In this document: in pieces, positions 56,450-64,000 of the stretch
Numbering within the stretch: the first letter of the stretch is position 1
Layout of the letters: the number at the start of each line of letters is the position of its first letter
NCBI GenBank assembly: GCA_036346205.1
Contig: JARFJB010000003.1
Location: 666,001 to 730,000 of the forward strand
Direction: 5' to 3'
Origin: Vesta saturnalis
Lineage: Eukaryota; Arthropoda; Insecta; Coleoptera; Lampyridae
DNA: 64,000 nt
The notes under the pieces: generated by a model
Database searches by the model: none
What the model saw: the letters and a program-made list of their open reading frames with translations, nothing else
What the model was told of the DNA's origin: nothing
Translations under genes and position numbers: made by a program

Positions 56450-56715
56450 AGTTCTGTGATACTTTTATCGGGTGCAATTACACGAGAGGTTTTTTTTGTC
56501 CGGATAAAATTGATTTTTTTTACGAGAATTTGGTTGCTTGATAAATTGACGACACAAACCACCTACGATAAAAAAAACGAGTCCGAAGGGCGAGTTTTTT
56601 TTATCTGGTGGTTTGTGAAGTCAATTTACCAAAAATAAACCAAATTGGAGTTTAAAAAATGAAATTTTCTCTTGGAGAAAAAAACCTGGAGTGTAATTCC
56701 ATGAGATAATTTAAT
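56450..56715. mobile_element. Palindromic MITE-like hairpin element
   Basis: The two halves pair from the centre outward: CACAAACCACC (56552) with GGTGGTTTGTG (56609), ATAAAAAAAAC with GTTTTTTTTAT, AATTGAC with GTCAATT, AATTTGGTT with AACCAAATT, and GTGCAATTACAC with GTGTAATTCCA plus the poly-T blocks. The whole 265 bp can fold into one hairpin. It is non-coding; target-site duplication was not decided. Confidence 0.75.
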
Positions 56716-57070
56716 GAAAAATTTAAAATAATAGCTACGTAATTATGAAAAATTCAAGAATACATTTTTTTATTTAAAAATAAAAAATGGTTCATTTGTT
56801 ATCATACAGCAACAAACAATAACCAGGTTTGAGAAAGTCTGCCATGGAAGTTTACACATATTTTATTCAGATGAAATGTTAGGGCGAACTTTATCCGATG
56901 TCAAAGTGACAAATTCATCGCGGTTTATGGGATTTCTCATACAGGGTTCCTCATTTTAGACTATACAATTTAAAAGTCGAATAAAAACTTTCTAATCAAA
57001 GTAAATTAACTTTTTAATGGACTAATATGTAGCTTATTCTTTGGGATTTATGACTAAAGTAAATAACAAT

Positions 57071-58160
57071 TCAAGTTTTAAAGATCATGTCTTCCAAATG
57101 CCCTCCTTCGACTTCAATGCATTTTTGAATTCTAAGTTCAAAATTTATCATCACTCGGCGAAGCAAATCTCCATTTATTCCTGCAATTTCATTTCGAATC
57201 TGCTCCTTCAGCTCCGGAATTGTTGCGGGACGACTTGCAAAAACTTTTTCCTTTAGGTATCCCCAGAGAAAAAAATCGGGGGCCGTTAAATCGGGAGATC
57301 TCGGGGGCCAATTCAAATTTCCAAATCGGGAAATTATACGGCCGTCAAAAAAATTTCGCAAAATTCTCATAATGTTTCTGGCTGTGTGAGCCGTTGCTCC
57401 ATCTTGCTGGAATAATATGGCGCCATTTAGTCCTCGTATAATTAGTTCTGGGATAAGAAACGTTTGCAACATGTTTACGTAGCGTTCGGAATTAACTGTA
57501 ACAGAACGGTTATTTTCATCCTCAAAAAAATAAGGACCGATAATTCCAAATGATGCTACACCGCACCAAACAACGACTTTTGGACTGTGGAGGTTTTTGG
57601 TAAACAGTTCGTGAGAATTTTCTACTCCCCCAGTATCTAAAGTTTTGCTTGTTAACAACACCGTCCAAATGAAAATTTGCTTCGTCGCTCATTAGCAAAT
57701 TATGAGTTTCTCCACGATGCTGATGTAAAAATTCTTCACAAAATGTCACCCTCGTCCCTTTGTCTAGATCACTGAGGTTATGCGCCATTTGATATTTATA
57801 GGGGTGAAATTTTATATCTTTATGCAGAATTCTGTGGAGACTTCCCTTAGATATTCCTAGGGCAAGTGATTGCCGATTAGCCGATCTCTTAGGACTTCTT
57901 GTAAAGGCAGCTCTCACTCGTTCAATATTTTCAGGCGTACGCACCGTTCTTCGACGTCCAGGTTTTTTAATGTTTTGCACAGAGCCATTTTCACGCCAAT
58001 GACGAACCCACGCCGCAATTGTAAAGCGTGTTGGTGCATCGCCCCTATTATTGTTTCCAAACTGCCGTCGAAATGCACGCCGAACTTCTTCAAATGAACC
58101 AGTTCTAATGTAGACTTCCACAGAAAACACACGCTCTTGAATCGAATAATTTATAATGCG
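57071..58160 (-). pseudogene. Mariner transposase, DD41D, one main frameshift
   Basis: The N-terminal frame (58160-57522) has IQERVFSVEVYIRTGSFEEV and an HTH pair (RFTIAAWVRHWRENGSVQN; RQSLALGISKGSLHRILHKD), the linker KKPGRRRTVRTPENI, then MSDEANFHLDG with the first catalytic Asp. A frame change at about 57610-57660 leads to the C-terminal frame (to 57071): VVVWCGVASFGIIGPYFFED, LFQQDGATAHTARN (second Asp) and WPPRSPDLTAPDFFLWGYLK (third Asp). 41 residues separate the last two Asp. The spacing fits the DD41D (rosa/Visitor-type) mariner lineages; that link is from memory of the family. No ATG is in frame at the expected start, suggesting a second small lesion. Confidence 0.88.
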
Positions 58161-58292
58161 TATAACGCATATTTGACAGAAACACTTAAGTCGTTGTTTA
58201 TAGACAGGCGCCTCCTTGATCTTTAAAACTTGAATTGTTATTTACTTTAGTCATAAATCCCACAGAATAAGCTACATATTAGTCCATTAAAA

Positions 58293-59089
58293 TAGGGTGA
58301 CCACAAATTTTGAAATCAAAAAGAGTACACTGCTCAAATAATAATATTTAATATTAATATTAACTTTAATTTTATTGTAATTACAATTTGACATATTTTT
58401 GAGATGTCTTTGCTTTCTTCAGCAAACTAATGTCATCTTTGATTGCATGATAAAATTCTGTACAAGTCATTTTTGTATTAAATTTAACCTTCATTACTTG
58501 TTCTACTGTATGAACAGTTAACCTACTCTTTTCTTCAGTCCAGTAATTTTTAATTGTGCTAAAAAGTCTTTCACACTGCGCATTTGATCCAGGTAACGTA
58601 AAGATAAAACTGATTAAATATTTTGTTAATTTTACATCACATTCACTCTTCACTAGATCACTATAAACGGATCTCCATCTTGCTATTAGGCTTTCATTTT
58701 TTTCCTCCCATTCTTTAACGTGTTCCTCAATACATTTTGCAATTGCACGGTAAGTATCAAAAATGTGATTGTCAGTTGTTATATATTCTAAATCTAAAAT
58801 GTGATTTTTGGCCCGAGAGTAAAAGTAAGAAAAAGATTCTTCAAATTCTTCGTATGTCATAGTCTGCTTGAGAAGAAAATACTTCATCTTTGGTCACTCA
58901 CGCAGTCGCGAAACCTCGTGTTAAAGCTTTAAAGTTTTAAACCAAAAATTTTTATAATTATAAAATATAATATCTTAGTTTTTAAATTTAGAGAACATTT
59001 AGCAGTTTTTAAAAAATAGTAAGAGTACAGAGTACAATGACTTGAAAAAGAGAACAATACTCTTAAAAATAGTACGTCTGGTCACCCTA
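58293..59089 (-). mobile_element. Internally deleted hAT element, copy 1
   Basis: The ends are TAGGGTGACCACAAATTTTG at 58293 and, inward from 59089, TAGGGTGACCAGACGTACTA. Flanks are ATTAAAA on both sides, within a mariner arm that elsewhere reads CATTAAAAAG, so the insertion site and the duplicated bases are visible. The 797-bp element retains only the C-terminal transposase part. Confidence 0.88.
58381..58890 (-). pseudogene. hAT transposase C-terminal fragment, copy 1
   Basis: A 168-codon frame starts MKYFLLKQTMTYEEFEESFS. It ends with the hAT dimerisation signature: LISFIFTLPGSNAQCERLFS, TIKNYWTEEKSRLTVHTVEQ and a C..FY end. The catalytic RNase H-like region and BED zinc finger are absent, so it is a remnant and not an independent gene. 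It may still be translated if a promoter is near, but nothing shows that. Confidence 0.85.
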
Positions 59090-59814
59090 ATTAAAAAGTT
59101 AATTTACTTTGATTAGAAAGTTTTTATTCGACTTTTAAATTGTATAGTCTAATATGGGGAACCCAGTACATGAATTAAATTATCTTCAATTTTAACAAAA
59201 TACTCAAATTTTCCACAACAATACTTACTGTAAGAGTAATATGTTAAACACATAAATTGTTACAGCGCACTTAAAACCTAATGGGTATTATGTGTTGGTA
59301 ATAAAATTTATTTGTATTATTAAATTCCGCAATCAAGTTATACTACAATATAAACATTGCAGATAATAAAACTTAGTTCTATCTGCTATATGTAAAACAT
59401 TAATAATTCAATAACATGTAATAAGTAATGAATTTATATTATTACAAATACATAAGTTTGAAATGTAAACGGTTGAAATTTTGGTAAAATCAGGGCTTGT
59501 AATAGCGTTTGGGTATGAAAAAAATAAAAAAAAACAACCAAAATTATTGAAAAAAATAACTAAATTTGGCTGAAAAAAATAAAAAAATAAATAATCGACA
59601 CGGTCTTTTATGTCCCAATTTATAATAAATGTAAATAATTTTAACAATACATGTCCATAAAAATAATATATAAAATTATAAAAACATCCACCCCAACCCC
59701 AGCTTATAATTTTATACTTTATTATTGAATAAACAAAGATGCTATGCACTGCTTCTACAAAAAATTATTAATACAATGGAAACAGTATACAGCATACTAG
59801 GTCCCAAAATAAAA

Positions 59815-60130
59815 TGCTACAACAACCTGGGTTGCGGGAGGTTGGAGTATGGAGACTCCACTCAGTGAGCAAATGGGGTAGCATCAGCATACCTCATTCA
59901 CCCATTTCTTCCTTGGGGTTTTAAATCGCTGGGTCAATAAAAGTACACCAAATTAAGAGAATTAAAGGTAAAGTACTACCCTTACAGTAAGGTTAGGTGA
60001 GGCCTCTGGGCCAGGTTCTAATTGGAGAGACTGAGAAAAAAACAGATACTTACTAATTGGGGAATCGAACTAAGTCGTCTCAATAGATAGAAACATATAA
60101 GTGGTCCAGGTTTTCAGATGCACTGCATTC
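59815..60130 (-). repeat. SINE-like unit with B box, copy 1
   Basis: On the minus strand a B-box GTTCGATTCCC (about 60070-60060) is preceded by ATTGAGACGACTTA and followed by a body with CAGAGGCCTCACCTAACC, AACCCCAAGGAAGAAATGGG, TGAGTGGAGTCTCCATACTC and a final CTCCCGCAACCC, also seen at 8.4 kb. The A-box is weak. SINE origin is a fair guess, not proven. Its twin is at 63410-63720. Confidence 0.45.
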
Positions 60131-60420
60131 TTTACCAGAAATTGGAAACAATTGAATACCCCAATTGGTAACTATCTGGTTTTTCTACAAGCCTGTAAAA
60201 ATTATATCCGCTTCTACCGAGTTAGTACCAAGTTAGTATTTGAAATAAAAACATTTTACAAATTCAAAAATTACGGAATTCTACAATATAAAATCGCGTA
60301 AGGTTTGAATAGTAAAAAAATTACTAAAAATAACCATCCATAAAAAAAATAAATCTGTTACAAGCACTGTAAGATAAATCCGCAATTGTATTATTGTAGT
60401 GTAGGCAACGAAGCCTCAGT

Positions 60421-61748
60421 TTACATCATAAAAGCTTTATAGTGGAAAGTGCTCGGGTGTCTAGCCAAAAAAAAAAATTATACCAATTTCCAACGGAAAA
60501 ATATACTTTAATTGATGAATTAAAGGCAGTAATACTTCGTTAAACACAAAAATTATACTTCTAGATATTTTGACGCAATAATTGGTGTGGCAAAGTGGAC
60601 ATACAAAGAGCAAAACATTTAATTTACGTTGTATTTTGTTGAACAAATTTTTTTAGGGATTTTTGAGGACACATCAAGAATATAATAATAATTAGATTTT
60701 TTAAGATAAAATGATATTAATAAGACGGGTAAAATTTTTAATAAATATATACATAAAGGCAAACCTTTAATACCAAAACTAGTTTTCTTTGCTTAATAAC
60801 TATTTATTTAAAAATAATATTCAAAGTGTTTTAAGTGAAACTGGAGAAAATTTTAAGTACTTTTTAAATTTGTTTGTTTCTGCTATATGCCCGCGCCTGC
60901 GGGCATATATAGCTTTATATATAGCTTTAAATTTAGACATTACTTTGAACATACATTAAAAGAGCGACCTCAAAAAGTGTGCCATTTCTTATAAAATGAA
61001 AATTCACAGATTTAAAGTCAAATGGGTGAACGTCACTAATAAAACTAAATAGTAGAAACAATGCAATTTGTGCCAGTCCCCATAGCAACACCCAGCTAAT
61101 ACTAAATTGAATAAACCCAAAATTTTACATAAAAATATGTTTTGCGCAAAAACACTTGATGAATGGCATATGCATAATTAGAGAAAAAATGTTACGAAGT
61201 CAAGACTATCGACTTCAATACGACTTGAGACCATGTATTTTATTCTAAATCCAAAATACTTCCCTTGTGGCAGTCGTACGGAACACGTCTGCAAAGTAAC
61301 AAATTCTATCACTTTAATATAATTGTTTTGAAAACCGTGAGGACTGTAGAGAATTCAGCATTATAACTATTTCAATTTCAACTCGCTCTACAGTGTTGCT
61401 ATATCTCAAGTCTATGTGGTGTTCTATATCGTGAGGTTCAAGGTCATTACATTCAAAGTTCAATATCAGGTATAGGCTATCGGACAAGATTTCAAAACAG
61501 AAGCAATCAGGTTGGAAACAAATCCAAGGTTATCGGTTCAGATAAGGCACAAATTAGAAGTTAATTATAGGTCATTTTTCAAAGTCATATTCAAGTCATG
61601 TTACGTCAGGTTATCGAAAAGGAAACAATTCCTAGAAACGAAACAGATGATAACTCTTTAAAGACCCACAAGATGTAGATACAGATTCTTAATGTAAAAA
61701 AAAAAAAAAATGGAAAAAATGAAAAATTACAAAAAAAAAAAAACAAAA
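60421..61748. other. Interval between the duplicated segments
   Basis: AT-rich, with a strong hairpin at 60884-60909 and a poly-A region at 61697-61748 that forms the left border of duplication copy 2. No gene was recognised. Confidence 0.5.
60884..60909. repeat. GC-rich hairpin, 11-bp stem
   Basis: TATATGCCCGC-GCCT-GCGGGCATATA is a perfect 11-bp stem with a 4-base loop. TATAGC words follow twice on the right (ATATAGCTTTATATATAGC). No T-run follows that would make it a polymerase III stop. Confidence 0.85.
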
Positions 61749-61910
61749 ACGCTCTTGAATCGAATAATTTATAATGCGTATAACGCATATTTGACAGAAA
61801 CACTTAAGTCGTTGTTTATAGACAGGCGCCTCCTTGATCTTTAAAACTTGAATTGTTATTTACTTTAGTCATAAATCCCACAGAATAAGCTACATATTAG
61901 TCCATTAAAA

Positions 61911-62700
61911 TAGGGTGACCACAAATTTTGAAATCAAAAAGAGTACACTGCTCAAATAATAATATTTAATAAATATTAACTTTAATTTTATTGTAATTAA
62001 AATTTGACATATTTTTGAGTTGTCTTTGATTTCTTCAGAAAAATAATGTCATCTTTGATTGCATGATAAAATTCTGTACAAGTCATTTTTGTATTAAATT
62101 TAACCTTCATTACTTGTTCTACTGTATGAACAGTTAACCTACTCTTTTCTTCAGTCCAGTAATTTTTAATTGTGCTAAAAAGTCTTTCACACTGCGCATT
62201 TGATCCAGGTAACGTAAAGATAAAACTGATTAAATATTTTGTTAATTTTACATCACATTCACTCTTCACTAGATCACTATAAACGGATCTCCATCTTGCT
62301 ATTAGGCTTTCATTTTTTTCCTCCCATTCTTTAACGTGTTCCTCAATACATTTTGCAATTGCACGGTAAGTATCAAAATGTGATTGTCAGTTGTTATATA
62401 TTCTAAATCTAAAATGTGATTTTTGGCCCGAGAGTAAAAGTAAGAAAAAGATTCTTCAAATTCTTCGTATGTCATAGTCTGCTTGAGAAGAAAATACTTC
62501 ATCTTTGGTCACTCACGCAGTCGCGAAACCTCGTGTTAAAGCTTTAAAGTTTTAAACCAAAATTTTATAATTATAAATATAATATCTTAGTTTTTAAATT
62601 TAGAGAACATTTAGCAGTTTTTAAAAATAGTAAGAGTACAGAGTACAATGACTTGAAAAAGAGAACAATACTCTTAAAAATAGTACGTCTGGTCACCCTA
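61911..62700 (-). mobile_element. Internally deleted hAT element, copy 2
   Basis: Same ends and same internal deletion as 58293-59089, and the same ATTAAAA flanks, so it was duplicated with its surroundings and did not transpose on its own. Confidence 0.9.
61994..62505 (-). pseudogene. hAT transposase C-terminal fragment, copy 2, frameshifted
   Basis: Same as the copy 1 frame until about 62378, where one A is lost from a run (CAAAATGTG instead of CAAAAATGTG). The frame then changes after DNHI. The dimerisation part resumes in a second frame, 62269-61997, ending KYVKF. Confidence 0.85.
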
Positions 62701-63409
62701 ATTAAAAAGTTAATTTATTTGATTAGAAAGTTTTATTCGACTTTTAAATTGTATAGTCTAAAATGGGAACCCAGTAAAATTAAATTATCTTCAATTTTAA
62801 CAAAATACTCAAATTTTCCACAACAATACTTACTGTAAGAGTAATATGTTAAAACATAAATTGTTACAGCCACTTAAAACCTAATGGGTATTATGTGTTG
62901 GTAATAAAATTTATTTGTATTATTAAATTCCCAATCAAGTTATACTACAATATAAACATTGCAGATAATAAAACTTAGTTCTATCTGCTATATGTAAAAC
63001 ATTAATAATTCAATAACATGTAATAAGTAATGAATTTATATTATTACAAATACATAAGTTTGAAATGTAAACGGTTGAAATTTTGGTAAAATCAGGGCTT
63101 GTAATAGCGTTTTAAAAAAAAATAAAAAAACAACCAAAATTATTGAAAAAATAACTAAATTTTAAAAAATAAAAATAAATAATCGACACGGTCTTTTATG
63201 TCCCAATTTATAATAAATGTAAATAATTTTAACAATACATGTCCATAAAAATAATATATAAAATTATAAAAACATCCACCCCAACCCCAGCTTATAATTT
63301 TATACTTTATTATTGAATAAACAAAGATGCTATGCACTGCTTCTACAAAAATTATTAATACAATGGAAACAGTATACAGCATACTAGGTCCCAAAATAAA
63401 ATGCTACAA

Positions 63410-63720
63410 CAACCTGGGTTGCGGGAGGTTGGAGTATGGAGACTCCACTCAGTGAGCAAATGGGGTAGCATCAGCATACCTCATTCACCCATTTCTTCCT
63501 TGGGGTTTTAAATCGCTGGGTCAATAAAAGACACCAAATTAAGAGAATTAAAGGTAAAGTACTACCCTTACAGTAAGGTTAGGTGAGGCCTCTGGGCCAG
63601 GTTCTAATTGGAGAGACTGAGAAAAAAACAGATACTTACTAATTGGGGAATCGAACTAAGTCGTCTCAATAGATAGAAACATATAAGTGGTCCAGGTTTT
63701 CAGATGCACTGCATTCTTTA
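63410..63720 (-). repeat. SINE-like unit with B box, copy 2
   Basis: Twin of 59815-60130, including GTTCGATTCCC at about 63656-63646, carried within the segmental duplication. Confidence 0.45.
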
Positions 63721-64000
63721 CCAGAAATTGGAAACAATTGAATACCCCAATTGGTAACTATCTGGTTTTTCTACAAGCCTGTAAAAATTATATCCGCTTC
63801 TACCGAGTTAGTACCAAGTTAGTATTTGAAATAAAACATTTTACAAATTCAAAATTACGGAATTCTACAATATAAAATCGCGTAAGGTTTGAATAGTAAA
63901 AAATTACTAAAAATAACCATCCATAAAAAAATAAATCTGTTAAGCACTGTAAGATAAATCCGCAATTGTATTATTGTAGTGTAGGCAACGAAGCATCAGT

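Larger units (their letters stand above)
56942..59166 (-). mobile_element. Mariner transposon (DD41D type), interrupted by a hAT element
   Basis: The left terminal repeat begins TA-CAGGGTTCCTCATTTTAG at 56940. The right one, reading inward from 59166, begins CTGGGTTCCCCATATTAG. Both continue for about 140 bp through ACTATACAATTTAAAAGTCG, AGTAAATTAACTTTTTAATG and ACTAATATGTAGCTTATTCT. The right arm is split at about 58292 by a 797-bp hAT insertion. TA flanks both ends. Without the insertion the element would be about 1.43 kb, a normal mariner length. Confidence 0.9.
58131..60420 (+). repeat. Segmental duplication, copy 1
   Basis: This 2.29 kb segment recurs at 61749-64000 in the same orientation. 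It takes in the first codons and right arm of the mariner, the entire hAT insertion and 1.25 kb of right flank with a SINE-like unit. Since copy 2 meets the window edge, the duplication is at least this long. The offset between the copies is 3618 bp. Confidence 0.95.
61749..64000 (+). repeat. Segmental duplication, copy 2 (runs off window)
   Basis: It begins ACGCTCTTGAATCGAATAAT right after an A-rich tract and follows copy 1 to the last base. It is 38 bp shorter than copy 1 over the same content; most differences are lost bases in homopolymers or short words, with rather few substitutions. Confidence 0.95.

Noticed and set aside
57041..57256. Plus-strand open frames over the mariner transposase
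   Set aside because: Antisense shadows of the minus-strand DDE domain.
59408..59749. 113-codon Phe/Asn/Ile-rich minus-strand frame
   Set aside because: It is disrupted in duplication copy 2 (63155-63394) by base losses and has no domain; compositional chance.

Overview
The window is a stretch of AT-rich eukaryotic nuclear DNA, almost certainly from an insect. The reasons are short GT-AG introns of about 50-60 bp, a CLIP-190/CLIP-170 gene whose CAP-Gly domains follow the animal pattern, and a dense load of Tc1/mariner, hAT, Penelope-like and non-LTR elements typical of arthropods. The order or species cannot be fixed from the sequence. No rRNA, intact tRNA gene, CRISPR array or bacterial-style operon was seen.

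The only recognised host gene is a minus-strand CAP-Gly linker protein gene (CLIP-190 / CLIP-170 family). Its exons lie at 24.94-22.85 kb plus a further small exon at 18.1 kb, after a 4.7 kb intron. Both CAP-Gly domains are complete and every exon junction keeps frame. The remaining coiled-coil exons are not visible and should lie beyond a long intron, further toward position 1 or outside the window.

The rest is mostly mobile elements in decay. From left to right: a Tc1-like DD34E relic (1-0.86 kb); a Penelope-like element with a GIY-YIG domain (2.0-3.4 kb, minus); a foldback element (5.5-6.5 kb); two 1 kb inverted arms separated by 3.1 kb (6.7-11.8 kb); an RNase H-bearing non-LTR element (12.0-14.2 kb); a 1.4 kb foldback element (14.5-15.9 kb); a CpG-rich tandem repeat inside the CLIP intron (19.0-19.9 kb); and a mariner-like element with 0.8 kb inverted repeats and an apparent intron (26.3-29.2 kb). 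Next come a Foldback-type element made of inverted tandem repeats (29.6-31.0 kb), an AC-rich/GT-rich inverted low-complexity structure (31.9-33.8 kb), a non-LTR element (37.0-39.5 kb), another mariner-like element (40.2-41.7 kb) and a rearranged nest of repeats with a 44-bp perfect palindrome (42.2-48.0 kb). A DD82E Sailor-like element (48.3-50.7 kb) and a non-LTR 3' fragment (50.8-51.5 kb) follow. A DD41D mariner split by a hAT element lies at 56.9-59.2 kb. The right arm of that compound and its flank are duplicated at 61.75-64.0 kb.

All the transposase and reverse transcriptase genes seen here carry frameshifts, stops or truncations, so no element is predicted to be autonomous. Several short elements share TA-CAGGGT ends with the mariner-like copies, which suggests that non-autonomous families were mobilised by related transposases. 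No wholly new protein system could be supported. The most unusual signals are structural: the foldback architectures, the giant inverted arms, the palindromic breakpoint, the intron-bearing transposases and the CpG-rich intronic tandem repeat.
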